In this document: positions 51,823-62,117 of the stretch, one piece after another
How the letters are laid out: every line of letters begins with the position of its first letter
Position numbering within the stretch: position 1 is the first letter of the stretch
Source: Bryopsis sp. KO-2023
Lineage: Eukaryota; Chlorophyta; Ulvophyceae; Bryopsidales; Bryopsidaceae
Direction of reading: 5' to 3'
Assembly: GCA_030272585.1 (NCBI GenBank)
Contig: BSYQ01000008.1
Coordinates: forward strand, 4,030,001-4,094,000
DNA length: 64,000 nucleotides
The notes under the pieces: generated by a model
Database searches by the model: none
The model's input: only the letters and a program-made list of their open reading frames with translations
Told to the model about the DNA's origin: nothing
Translations under genes and position numbers: made by a program

Positions 51823-54800
51823 ATGGACGCGCCTCATGCGTCATCTACATCTCTTCCCTCTGTTAGTGAATCTGTGGGCTCATTGGAGTCGCAGAGTAGT
51901 CTACAGGAGTCCCTGCCTGCAGACGTAGACGATAGTGGGTCAGAAACAACCCAGCGGTCTACCACAGAGCGAGTTAATGTGTCAGAAGTTCGATCAACTT
52001 CGTCAACCAAGGGTGACACATGCCCTCTGTTAAAAATTCAAGAAGTGCCTGTGAGAGGGTACGAAGTAAAAGCACGGATCAAGACCACGGACCTTTATGC
52101 ATTCATTGATTGTGGAAGTACCGCAAACTATATCAATGATAAGGTAGCGCGTGATCTCGGGTTGTCGATTACACCAAGCTCAAAGAGAGCAATGTTGGCA
52201 AACGGAGATATTAAAGAACTGGCTGGCAGCTGTAACAACCTCCGAGTAAAGATAGGAGGGCTGAAGTGCAAAATGAAAGCGGATCTGTTCCCAGACCTTG
52301 GTTATGACCTAATATTGGGCATGCCTTGGTTGCAGAAAGAAAACCCCCGCATAGACTTTCAGCAGAATGAGATTTCAGTTTGCAAAAACAGCCAAGTGTT
52401 TCATCTCCCGTTGCGTCATCCAACCCAAGAGAGTATTGAACCTGAACGAAAAGTACAGTCGATACTGCAAGAAGTGCCAGTGACTGAGTGTTCAGCTAAA
52501 CGAATGATGCGTCATCTCAAAACAGAGACAGCATTCATGGTGGTAGTGCAAGAATCTGAAGAGAAAGCTTTAGGCCAACATGAATTGCCTGACGCAATAG
52601 AGCGAACACAGCCATTCAACACTGAGGATGAGATTGGCAAACTTATTCGTTCAGACACCCCTGCCGAAATTAAAAAGGTGGTAGAAACACACCGTGGTGT
52701 GTTCCCTCGTGATCTACCCCCAGGGATCCCTCCGAAGAGAAAAGGTCATGAGTTTAAGATAGACCTGGAGGATCCAACACCTATCCATCGTCCAATATAC
52801 AAGCTTTCACCAGCAGAGCTGGATGAAGTGAAAGCACAAGTGGACTACCTTCTGGAACAGAAGAAAATCAAACCATCCGAGTCCCCTTGGGGCGCGCCAA
52901 TCCTGTTTGTACCGAAAAAGGATGGAGGCTTAAGGATGTGTGTGGATTACAGGTGGATCAATAAGGTGACGGTGAAAAACCGATATCCTTTACCCCTGCC
53001 AGAAGAATTGATGGATAGAGTGTTCAAAGCCAAAGTGTTCTCAAAGTTAGATCTGCGATCAGGCTACTGGCAATTTCCAGTAAGGCCATCTGATACAAAT
53101 AAAACAGCGTTCCGCACGAGATACGGTCACTTTGAGTTTTTGGTAGCGCCTTTTGGGCTAACCAATTGCCCAGCGCAATTCCAAACTCTAGTGCAAGACC
53201 TACTCACAGAGTTTTTAGATGATTTTGTTGTTGTCTTTATTGATGACATACTCATCTTCTCTGAAAACATGGAACAGCATGCCGAACACTTAGAGAAAGT
53301 CCTGTCGCGACTAGCAGAATATCAGCTTTTTGCTAAGGCAAGTAAAAGTGAGCTGGCTGTCGCAACAGTAGACTATCTTGGCTACCGCATTAGCGGAAGT
53401 GGGTTAGAACCACAGGAACAAAAAGTGAAGGCAGTGAAGGAGTGGAAGGAACTACAGAGTGTTAGCGATGTACGTAGTTTCCTTGGAATGGTTTCATACT
53501 ACAGGAAATTCATTCCCCAGTTTGCACATGTTGCTGGACCACTCCATGACTTAGTGAAAAAAGACCATCCCTGGAGATGGGGACAGGTTGAGCGTGGCGC
53601 ATTCAATGAACTGAAAAAGCGTTTAAGTCAAGCTCCCGTCCTTATTTTTCCAGATGCGTCACTGCCTTACACTGTGATCACTGATGCGTCGAATGAGGCC
53701 ATCGGTGCCGTGTTAACACAGGATCACGGAGAGGGGCTACAGCCAATAGCTTACCTCTCACGTAGATTCAAGCCTGCCGAGCTTAACTATGCACCATACG
53801 ACAAAGAGTTGTGTGCAATATGTTATGCGATGGTGCAGTGGAGACATTATCTAGAAGGTTGTGCGGGTGGAGTAACAGTGTTCACTGACCACCAACCTCT
53901 GACGCATATTCTGTCGCAGAGGAACCTTTCTAGAACCCAAGCAAGATGGCTTGAGGCGGGGTACCTGACTTCGATCAACCCCAAGATCTCCTATATCAAA
54001 GGCAAGGCTAATGTGTTAGCAGATGCTCTCTCCCGCAGTGTTCCTAAGCCCGTGGAAACTGCGATGAACATTTCCACTTGGCAAGTGCATCAAGCAAGCC
54101 AAGACGAGTGGAAACAAGACCTCCAAGCTGATAACTCCTTGGTGAAGATATTGCGGAAGCTTGAGAGTGGCGAGGAAGTTGAGGGATATTTCCTCAGAGA
54201 GGGAATACTCTGGACGGTCCCAAAAAGAGGATTAGTCGAGAAAGTAGTGGTTCCTAAAGGCCAGCGCAATAAGATCATGAAGGAGTGCCATGAGACACCT
54301 TCAGCAGGCCATACAGGACCAGCGCGAACAGGAGAAATCCTAGCGCGGCGATATTGGTGGAAGGGGTGGATGAATGAGTTGAAGGCATTTGTGCGCGAAT
54401 GCCCTGTGTGCCAACAAATAAAGGCTGACACACAGAAGCCTATGGGCTTACTTCAACCCCTGCCAATACCTGAGCGGAAGTGGGAGCAAATTACCACTGA
54501 CTTGGTGACAGATCTACCAGCATCCAATGGGTTTACTGCTGTAGCTGTCTTTGTCGATAGACTTACCAAGTTTGTGCATTTCGCCCCATGTACTAAAGAG
54601 ATTACCGCTGCAGGATACGCCCAACTTTTTATCGAACATGTTTACCGCAACCATGGCCTACCTAAAGTGATTGTGTCTGATAGAGACCCTCGCTTTACCA
54701 GCAAGTTCTGGCAGACGCTTTTTAAAGCTCTGGGTACAGAGATTCGTATGAGTACAGCTTACCACCCTCAGACGGATGGGCAGAGTGAGGTTACCATACG

Positions 54801-55563
54801 TACTTTGGAAAATTTCCTGAGGCCATATGCTGAGAGGTATCCCCATAAGTGGGTTGAGTATTTACCTACAGCAGAGTTTGCAGCAAACAATGCAGTGAAT
54901 GCGAGTACAGGGTTCGCACCTGCATACTTGATGTATGGGTACCATCCAGAAACACCAAACATTGGTGGGACGGCAACGCAATTTCAAGTGGAAGCAGTTA
55001 AGACTATGGTAGCACGGATGGCACAGGACTTAGATACCGCAAAAGCATATTACTCTAGAGCACAACACAGAATGTGTGTAAGTGCAAACAAGAAGAGGAA
55101 AGATATTGCTTTTGAGAAAGGGGATAAAGTCCTGATAAAAAGCCGTTTTATTCCGTTGGCTGCTTTGAACAAAGTGAGTCCAAAACTGCGCCGTCGATTT
55201 GTGGGTCCCTTTGAAATTGTGGAGAAAATATCAAAGGTGGCTTACAGAGTTCAACTTCCGGAAACATGGCTCATTCACCCAGTGTTTCATGTTTCTAAGT
55301 TCAAGCGTTATCACGCCTCGAGTGATAACAGCAGGCAAATACAACCTCCAGAAGGAGAGTTGATTGGTAGCGAAGTAGAGTATGAGGTCGAAAATATCCT
55401 AAGGGCTAGAGGTAAACGCAAGCGCGAATACCTAGTGCTGTGGAAAGGATACGATCTACTTGACGCTACTTGGGAACCTGAAGCTAATCTGGTTAACGCA
55501 CCAGATATACTTCGCGCATTTAAAGAGAAAGAAAGAAAAGAGTTGCAGAAAGGAAGAGAATAG
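51823..55563 (+). CDS. pol: Family C Pol polyprotein, copy 4
   Basis: 1,246 aa from the first ATG. The frame is open a further ~260 bp upstream to the gag stop, encoding an Arg/Lys-rich segment (GRRKRRKRNRVRRRRRK), so Pol is probably made as a Gag-Pol fusion by -1 shifting. Domains: retropepsin (DCGS at 96-99, ILGMPWL), RT (LDLRSGYWQ, FIDD at 472-475), RNase H (D621 to ADALSR), integrase (HHCC finger 823-863; D893, D953, E989) and chromodomain (YEVENILRARGKR, YLVLWKGYDLLDATWEPE). The enzymes would cut the polyprotein, copy RNA to DNA, and insert it. Copy-specific residues: PSDTNKTAF in RT, KQDLQADN before integrase, RGKRKREY in the chromodomain. Confidence 0.95.
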   Translation: MDAPHASSTSLPSVSESVGSLESQSSLQESLPADVDDSGSETTQRSTTERVNVSEVRSTSSTKGDTCPLLKIQEVPVRGYEVKARIKTTDLYAFIDCGSTANYINDKVARDLGLSITPSSKRAMLANGDIKELAGSCNNLRVKIGGLKCKMKADLFPDLGYDLILGMPWLQKENPRIDFQQNEISVCKNSQVFHLPLRHPTQESIEPERKVQSILQEVPVTECSAKRMMRHLKTETAFMVVVQESEEKALGQHELPDAIERTQPFNTEDEIGKLIRSDTPAEIKKVVETHRGVFPRDLPPGIPPKRKGHEFKIDLEDPTPIHRPIYKLSPAELDEVKAQVDYLLEQKKIKPSESPWGAPILFVPKKDGGLRMCVDYRWINKVTVKNRYPLPLPEELMDRVFKAKVFSKLDLRSGYWQFPVRPSDTNKTAFRTRYGHFEFLVAPFGLTNCPAQFQTLVQDLLTEFLDDFVVVFIDDILIFSENMEQHAEHLEKVLSRLAEYQLFAKASKSELAVATVDYLGYRISGSGLEPQEQKVKAVKEWKELQSVSDVRSFLGMVSYYRKFIPQFAHVAGPLHDLVKKDHPWRWGQVERGAFNELKKRLSQAPVLIFPDASLPYTVITDASNEAIGAVLTQDHGEGLQPIAYLSRRFKPAELNYAPYDKELCAICYAMVQWRHYLEGCAGGVTVFTDHQPLTHILSQRNLSRTQARWLEAGYLTSINPKISYIKGKANVLADALSRSVPKPVETAMNISTWQVHQASQDEWKQDLQADNSLVKILRKLESGEEVEGYFLREGILWTVPKRGLVEKVVVPKGQRNKIMKECHETPSAGHTGPARTGEILARRYWWKGWMNELKAFVRECPVCQQIKADTQKPMGLLQPLPIPERKWEQITTDLVTDLPASNGFTAVAVFVDRLTKFVHFAPCTKEITAAGYAQLFIEHVYRNHGLPKVIVSDRDPRFTSKFWQTLFKALGTEIRMSTAYHPQTDGQSEVTIRTLENFLRPYAERYPHKWVEYLPTAEFAANNAVNASTGFAPAYLMYGYHPETPNIGGTATQFQVEAVKTMVARMAQDLDTAKAYYSRAQHRMCVSANKKRKDIAFEKGDKVLIKSRFIPLAALNKVSPKLRRRFVGPFEIVEKISKVAYRVQLPETWLIHPVFHVSKFKRYHASSDNSRQIQPPEGELIGSEVEYEVENILRARGKRKREYLVLWKGYDLLDATWEPEANLVNAPDILRAFKEKERKELQKGRE

Positions 55564-55891
55564 GGAAACAGAGTGTTTGATGGCTAAGGTGGAACTCCTT
55601 ATAGCAAGGGGGCGCGAAAAAGGATACCTTAGAAAAACTCTGTCGACTTCCAAACCAACTCTTTATCTTTAATGCGTTAGGTGCCTAAGTTATTTGGCTG
55701 GCGCAGTAAGTGTAGCTTCAGTAGTACTTTAGAAACCGGGCAAACGATGTCACATTCGAGATAGTGTGGTTGTTCCGAGAAAACCCCTATCAAGTGACGT
55801 GTTGAGGTGGTCTTGACGAGACTCCAACCGAGCGAAACGTTGGTGTCTCACCCCAATAACCCAACGAGGAAAGTGTACGAGTCACCCAGCC

Positions 55892-55898
55892 TTATAAG
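55892..55898 (+). promoter_or_regulatory. TATA-like site before the third ORF, copy 4
   Basis: TTATAAG lies 122 bp before the ATG, inside a 450-bp spacer between pol and the third ORF that is well conserved in all copies although non-coding. It could drive a separate short mRNA. Splicing from the 5' leader is the alternative; no strong acceptor directly precedes the ATG. Confidence 0.38.
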
Positions 55899-56013
55899 CG
55901 CAGCCCTCGAACCATTTTGCCCTAGTGTTTGTGTGAACGGAGCGAGCTCCTGAGTGAAAAAGAGTCTAAAGACGCACAAACCGTTGTTTATATCTTTCTT
56001 TCCGACAAACATA

Positions 56014-57828
56014 ATGGCTGCCGACACACCCGCCGCAATTATTGCGAGGTTGGAAGCGGAGGTAGCTCAAAAAGAAGAGGAGCTGCAGCACTTTGTTACG
56101 ACCGCAGAGGAGGTGCTGCAGAACAATGAGGCCTTAACCCGGCAGCTCTCAGAGTTGAGTGACCGGACGAAAGCAGCTGAGGCTGCGAAGGAGGCAGCGG
56201 GGAAAGCCAAGGATAAGGCGGAGGCGGAAAAGAAAGAAGCGGAGGACAAGACCAAGGTCTTGGAAGAAAAATTGGAAGCCATGAAGCTGAAGAAGCAGCG
56301 GTTCCAATCTCACATGATGGCTAACCATCGTGAGAATGACCTCCGTAAGCAAGCTCTCGGGGGAATGGTGGATCGATTTACCGCGGTAGAGGAAACGCTG
56401 CAGCGAGCTGTAGCAACCGCGTGGAGTGCAGCAGCCAACAACCTTAAGAAGGAATTGGCAGAACAAGAGCTGCAGATCGATTTGCTGGGAGAATCCCTCA
56501 GAGACGGCTCTGAAAAACTTCAAGTGCAGAGCGAAACAACGGACAAGATGCTGCGTTTGAACCCGGCGGTACCAGCACCACGGGTACGCGAAGAACTGGA
56601 TCGCCAAGTCCAAGTTCTGTTGTCAAACGCAACACTTGATCTGGAACCGTCCAAGGACGATGATGCGGGAGGCTCAAGCAAGGGCAAGGGGAAAGGGAAA
56701 AACAAACGCCCAAGCTCGCCGTGTAGGGATGCAGATCCACACGGAAAGAGAAGGCGAGAGGACGGTGACGATGAAGGTGGTGAGCCACCGAGGGATCGTA
56801 TGCCTGGAGATGCAGCAAGAGCCAACTTGTTACTCAAGTTAAAGGCTGCCGCATTAAAGACTCCAGCACCCTCACAACCAGCACCAACAGCTCAGACTCC
56901 CGGAGATGAGGCTACCGCAATAGCACCGGGGGAGGACTTATTCGACATGAGAGAGGAGGAGCTTTTGGACTTGGATTTTAACGAAGAAATTGACTTCGGC
57001 AGTCCACCTCCTAGGCTCGAAGGTCCTAGTTCTGAACTGGAGGACGGGGAAATAAGGAATGATGAAGGGCCAAGCCAGGTGACAGAGGTTCAGCGTGCGG
57101 TCCATCCACCGTTGGAGTTAGCTCCAACAGAAGCAGCACTTCGGGCTTTCCGAGAAAAGGTTAAGCTCAGGAGATTAAGGGCGGCTGCTCAGGACAAAGT
57201 GGATGCTGCACCTAGCGAAGTGAACCTGTCACGGGAGGATATCGAGGAGGCTTGCAACCCCATCACTGCGTCAGAGAAATGGCCGAAGGTCCAATATACT
57301 AACCCCAGGGACCGAGCCTTGCAAAATTACCGCGGCAACCGGCACTTTCACGAGTTGCCCATGTGCATTTGGTGCGGGAGAAGCCCAATGCAGGCAAGTG
57401 CTCAGCGGCTGACGCAGAAAAAGTATTCCGTCCTTCCTTGTGGGTATCACCTCGTGTGTGATGCTCATTGGTTGGCATACTCGATGCTGGGGCGCATCGT
57501 CACAGCGGTCCAAAAAGTCGCGGAAGTGGACAACAAGTCCATCGCCACCGTCTCCCCATTCTCTCTACCTGCCCATATGTTGAAGCTGACACGCTCGACG
57601 TTCGAAGAAATCCCTTCGTTCCCGGCTGAGCACGAGAAGTTGCCACACTGCAACATGTGTGTGAAGCGGCAGCTCAAGGTGTCCGGCATCACAAGGGATC
57701 TGCCATTCCTTAAGTCCAAGAGGGTGGCTGCCGCATTTGATCCCTGTGTCCGGTATCGTGCAGTGCAGCAAGCGCATGCGCAGGAGCAGCGTGCTATCCA
57801 GCAAGCGCAAGCGCAGGAACAGCGTTAA
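56014..57828 (+). CDS. Third ORF of family C: coiled-coil protein with RING-like zinc array
   Basis: 604 aa. The start is the ATG at 56014 (ATA before it, G after it); the in-frame GTG at 55954 is unlikely to be used. Order: residues ~10-105 a strong Ala/Glu/Lys coiled coil, ~120-205 further helix; 223-250 basic (KGKGKGKNKRP, GKRRRED), like a nuclear signal; ~305-365 acidic; ~385-405 Arg/Lys-rich helix; 451-549 eight Cys/His ligands spaced C-x2-C-x21-C-x2-H-x2-C-x2-H-x60-C-x2-C; tail with two 11-residue Gln/Ala repeats. The spacing fits a cross-brace RING-type finger, though C-x2-H at ligands 5-6 is non-standard and the last loop is long. A RING would suggest ubiquitin-ligase activity; a plain structural zinc fold is equally possible. 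No transmembrane or envelope features. I do not recognise the family. Confidence 0.82.
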   Translation: MAADTPAAIIARLEAEVAQKEEELQHFVTTAEEVLQNNEALTRQLSELSDRTKAAEAAKEAAGKAKDKAEAEKKEAEDKTKVLEEKLEAMKLKKQRFQSHMMANHRENDLRKQALGGMVDRFTAVEETLQRAVATAWSAAANNLKKELAEQELQIDLLGESLRDGSEKLQVQSETTDKMLRLNPAVPAPRVREELDRQVQVLLSNATLDLEPSKDDDAGGSSKGKGKGKNKRPSSPCRDADPHGKRRREDGDDEGGEPPRDRMPGDAARANLLLKLKAAALKTPAPSQPAPTAQTPGDEATAIAPGEDLFDMREEELLDLDFNEEIDFGSPPPRLEGPSSELEDGEIRNDEGPSQVTEVQRAVHPPLELAPTEAALRAFREKVKLRRLRAAAQDKVDAAPSEVNLSREDIEEACNPITASEKWPKVQYTNPRDRALQNYRGNRHFHELPMCIWCGRSPMQASAQRLTQKKYSVLPCGYHLVCDAHWLAYSMLGRIVTAVQKVAEVDNKSIATVSPFSLPAHMLKLTRSTFEEIPSFPAEHEKLPHCNMCVKRQLKVSGITRDLPFLKSKRVAAAFDPCVRYRAVQQAHAQEQRAIQQAQAQEQR

Positions 57829-58008
57829 GGAGGAGGGAAAAGGAGTTATCGTCGACCAAGTGTGTGCGTGCAGCAGCTGTCAGAGACGTCAGAGCAAGAG
57901 ACAGGTCCAAGACAGTTGGGTGTGGGTATGGGAGTGGGTGAGTTTTGTGTTTGTGTTTTTGTGTTTTTGTTTTTTTTTGTGTTTTGGTGTGCGTGGGCGC
58001 CCACTTTT

Positions 58009-58023
58009 TGCGGGGGGGGCGTA
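58009..58023 (+). promoter_or_regulatory. Polypurine tract, copy 4
   Basis: GCG8-type run ending CGTA, directly before the 3' LTR. A second purine-rich run (GGAGGAGGGAAAAGGAG) follows the third-ORF stop about 180 bp earlier and could be an extra priming tract. Confidence 0.45.
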
Positions 58024-58443
58024 TGTTAGTCTTTTAGCGCTCACGAGGTAGTTTGGGATAGAGCCGAGGGTGGCTGACGCATGTGGGTTCACGAGTAAGA
58101 CAGATTAGACCCAGAGTTTGGGGCATGCGTCAGCGTACTACACTTAGGGGTACTTAAGAGGCCCACTCGTTGTTTTGACACTCATAGTTACTTTGTAAGA
58201 ACTCGGGATTCGTGGGATTGGTGTGTTCCCGCTTGTGTGTGTGTTTGTGTGTGTGTGTGTTAAGTGTTTGCCTGACGCAATCACTTCCCAACCTAAGTGC
58301 TCTAGTAGCGTTCACAACCGCGCTAGCTAGAGAGTTGTCTAAAGCAACAAACCCCACAAGTATACTTGCGTTAGCCAGCAAGTTATCACGAATCCACCCA
58401 ACACAGCCAACCACTATTGCGTCACCCACAAGCTTCACTATCA
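58024..58443 (+). repeat. 3' LTR of copy 4
   Basis: 420 bp, no difference seen from 48349-48768, followed by the GTCGC duplication. Confidence 0.95.
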
Positions 58444-58448
58444 GTCGC
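58444..58448. repeat. Target-site duplication of copy 4, right (GTCGC)
   Basis: Matches 48344-48348 exactly. It falls in the codons of the second catalytic aspartate region of element B integrase. Confidence 0.9.
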
Positions 58449-61400
58449 GATCACTGATTATGGAACGTGGAAGTCCGTGGTACTTCCAAACGCCCTCAAA
58501 GAACAGTCGCGCGTATCCTTCAGCGGTAACACGTGTGGTAGTGGGAACAAGATGAATCATTTTGGTTAGGCGGTCAAGGAATACCGCAATGGCATCGAAT
58601 CCCCGCTCTGTTTGAGGTAAAGCAACCACCAAATCAGTCGCGATGGATTCCCACTTCCGCCCTGGCACTGGCAATGGTGTTAACAAACCAGCCGGCCGTC
58701 GTGACTCCACCTTAGTTCGTTGACAAGTGGGACACGTGCGGACGTAGTGGTTGACCTCCTTCTTCCAGAATTTCCAGTAGAAGTATCTTCCCACTAATTC
58801 TCTTGTTCTTTCTTGGCCCTTGTGGCCGCTCGCAGGGCTATCATGACAGAGCCGCAGTATTTTTTTGCGGATGTTCCCCCGCGGTACCACCAAGCGTAGC
58901 TCCTCTTCATCCGATAGTCGTCTCTTGAGTAAACCGTCTTCCTCCATCACGTACATAGCTTCCGCTTCCGCTTCTCGCGCTTCTAACCGCAATACAATGT
59001 CCGCCACCAATGGATCCAACCTCTGTGCGTTTCCTATAGCATCAATGAGGTCATCAGTGGGACCGGTGCGCGCGTCAACCAGAGCGGAAAGCTCTAGTGG
59101 CGGTTGAGTCTTGTTTCCCCTATCGCCAGACTCCTCCCTCAACGGATCAACTTTGTCGGCCTGTGTCCGACTAACTTTGTCGTCCAGCCTACTAATTTTG
59201 TCGTCCGTGTTGGACTCCGGGGCACGTCGAGCAAGTGCTTCCACTTCTTCAGCTGACGGATCCCAAAATTTCAATGGGGGCTCATCAAAAGCTACCTCCG
59301 ACTGGTCCGATGCCCAGTCCCCCAATTGTCCTTTCCCCGGGCGGTCAGGTCTAGTGGCCTGTCCGCTTAAGTCTTCATCTGTCTTGCGGGATCCCACCCC
59401 AGGCTTTTGGCTTTTGGCGGTCCCTTTAATATGCACAATGTCAAAATCAAAGGCACTTAGTAGCTCCACCCAACGTGCTTGTCGCCGTGTTAACGTGGGT
59501 TGTGTCCGGAGATACAAAAGGCTCGCATTATCCGTCCGGAGCTCAAATTTCCGTCCCTCAAGGTAGTGTCGCCAGGTGCGGAGACAATGCACCACCGCCA
59601 ACAACTCCTGTTCGTGTACAGGGTAGTTCCGCTCAGCGGGTATGAGTTTGTGACTCTCATATGCGATTGGTTGCAGTTGTCCGCCAGCTCCCTCTTGGCA
59701 TAACACACCTCCTACAGCATGGTTGCTGGAATCCGTGAAAACCGTGAACGGTTTCCGTAAGTCAGGAAATAGTAGGACCGGACTCTTACTGAGACATGTC
59801 CGCAATGTCTTGAATGCCTTCTGGCACGCCTCAGTCCAGCGGAATACCACGTTTGCCTTGGTCAATTCATGAAGTGGGGCGGCTATTTCACTAAACCGGA
59901 AGATAAACTTGCGGTAATAGCTCGCCATTCCTAAGAAGGAACGTACTTCAGTGATGTTTGTAGGACGTGGCCACTTCTTAAGCTTCGCCACCTTGTCGTC
60001 CATAGGCATAACGCCGGCCGCTGATATCCAATGTCCGAGATATTCTACTCCTGTCCGCGCCAGCTCGCACTTCGGCAGTTTGCAGTATAGCTTCTGCTCC
60101 CGAAGTTTCGCCAGAACCGCCTCCACATGACGGGCATGGTCTTTAGCTGTCCGCGAAAATACCAAGATGTCATCGAGGAAAACAACGACGAAGTCGTCCA
60201 GGTGCTCCCGCAGGATGTCGTTGAGCATCGACATGAAGTATCCTGGGGCTCCCGTTAGCCCGAACGGTACCACTAAAAACTCATAGTGGCCGTATCTGCT
60301 TCTGAACGCGCTCTTGTGCACGTCCGCCGGGTCTAGACGCTGCTGCCAATATCCTGTTCGCAAGTCGATCTTGGTGAAGTAACGACTTCCCCCAAGTCGG
60401 TCGAACAATTCCTCAGTCCGCGGCAGAGGATACCTGGTTTTGACCGTGTGGCGGTTCAAAACGCGGTAATCAATGCACATTCGCATTGTTCCCTCCTTCT
60501 TGGGCACGAACAATATCGGTGCTCCGTATGGGGAATGCGATGGCCGGATAAACCCCTTCTCGAGTAGGAAATCGATTTGGGTCTTCATCTCGTCCAACTC
60601 TGCGGGACTGTACTTGTACAACGGCCGCCAAGCAGGCTTTGTCCCTGGTTCCAAATCGATCCTCATATCGTATTTGGGCCGCAAAGGCGCTATTCCAGGT
60701 AAATCTGCCGGAAACATGTCAGCATTCCTCTTAAACGCGTCTCTGATAACCTTCTCAGGTATCTTCTTGAGAGCGTCCCCAAACCGTGGATCCACTTCCT
60801 TCGGTAGTTCGGTTGGTTCCTCCAAAGGTTTGTCGGCCTCTGGAAATGCTGATACTTTGCCCGTTGTAGGATGTATTAACAGTAACTCCAACTTCCTCTT
60901 CCCATCTGTTTCTGTCGGATTCCTTCGCGCTTGTCGCACGAGAACAAGACACGAACGCTTTCTCCTTTGTCTGAGCGCTTTAGCTGCTGCTTTAGCGGTC
61001 ATGAACTCTCCTTTTAACGGTTTCTCCTCAGATATAGTCGGCACCACTCCTGGCGGGATACCCTTTACAAGAGCATCTGGTTGGTTCCGCCTAGAGATGT
61101 GCATTTCGTGTTCCCTCCAATCTATCTGTGGGTTGACTCTTGCTAGCCATGGTTTCCCCAAGATGATTGAATGACTTGTCTTCGGTAACACGTACAAAGT
61201 TGTGGTGGACGTTGTGGGGCCAATCCGCACTACTGTTCGGACTTGATGCTTAACCTCCACTTTTGTTCCATCCGCTAGTGAGACTTCGGTGGGGGATTCC
61301 ACCTTCTCCAACTTGCGGTCCAACAACTTGACCACATCTTCCGCAATGAAATCGCCCGATGCGCCACTGTCGATAAGCGCCGTCACCGGGTGATTGGCGA

Positions 61401-61935
61401 TTTTCACTTCGACCCGGAACAAGGTACCAATAGCGTCAGCTTCGCTAATAGAGGTAACCAATGTCCTCCTTCCAGGTTCAGAAGTACTAGAAGTTTGTTT
61501 GGTGGAACGAACTTGGCCTGTAGGACGGGCAACTGTGGAGAGCGCCGACTGTTCCAGAGGAAGTGTCTGGCAGCCAGTGCTACTTGATGACATCCGCAGT
61601 GGTTGTTTTGTGTCACAACTTCGGCTCTCAATAGCCAAACTCCGCCGCCAAGGTTTAATCCCAGAGCGGTTTGCTTTGTTGGCCGGAGGGTTCGCGCTCT
61701 CTCTCGTGGGGGCTTGCGTCTTCCCTCTCCACTCTTGCCAAACTGTAGGATGTTGTCCACCTCCCCTTACCGGACTTTGGTCCTGCCGGTTTCCGCCAAA
61801 ACATCCAGAGTCGGTCATGTTCAGGTTGCCAATGTGCCTACTGAGCGATACCCCCGGGGTATCATGCACGTTGGAACAATCCGCTTGACGTCCTCTAGAG
61901 AATCCTTCCATAGCCGCTAATAACTTGTTTATCAC
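58444..61935 (-). pseudogene. pol: Element B Pol, 5' part: protease, RT, RNase H, start of integrase
   Basis: Open frame of 1,164 codons to the insertion point; the first codon given is GTG and the frame is open further up to a TGA at 62059. Landmarks: retropepsin D189-S-G-A, IILGKPWL; RT with KIDLRTGYWQ and FLDD at 586-589; RNase H TDSSNHAVGG and RTDNASLLYL; integrase zinc finger (HDSPASGHKG ... CPTCQ) and the first catalytic aspartate in ATDLVVALP; the piece ends at SDRD. The usual RNase H ending (ADALSR-like, with the last catalytic Asp) is not seen after HIKGTAK. Instead a ~100-residue hydrophilic linker follows. The ORF is disrupted by copy 4, and the rest of pol is at 47468-48348. Confidence 0.88.
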
Positions 61936-62117
61936 ACTTGCACGTTTTCTTCCTTGTCCACCCCGGACACCCCTTCTAACCCGCTTCGTCCTTTTATCCC
62001 CTTGTGGTACTGCATGGTTCAGTCTCGCCGCCGATCCCCTCTTGTGGGCTTGCTTCAGTCAGCGATTTTTCCGCCTGCCAGGTCGTTTTACCTCTCCGGC
62101 AGCCCGATCGGAGGAGG
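61936..62117 (-). other. Gag-pol junction of element B with an in-frame TGA
   Basis: On the minus strand the -1 frame from the gag end is open for about 19 codons, then meets a TGA at 62059-62061, and is open again into pol. The encoded residues on both sides are strongly basic, as in family C. The TGA is probably a disabling mutation of an old copy. Confidence 0.5.

Larger units (their letters stand above)
48349..58443 (+). mobile_element. Family C chromovirus copy 4, complete, with target-site duplication
   Basis: 10,095 bp, the reference copy here. Both LTRs are 420 bp and I see no difference between them, including private bases (CACCCAACACAGCC and CAACCTAAG) not found in the other copies. 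Flanked by GTCGC on both sides. All three ORFs are intact. This is a recent, possibly still active insertion into the integrase gene of element B. Confidence 0.96.

Noticed and set aside
55954..56013. Longer third-ORF start at GTG (20 extra residues)
   Set aside because: GTG is not a normal eukaryotic start; the ATG at 56014 has a good context and is present in every copy.
56014..57828. Third ORF as an envelope (env) gene
   Set aside because: No signal peptide, transmembrane segment or glycosylation-rich ectodomain pattern; it is a soluble-looking coiled-coil and zinc protein.
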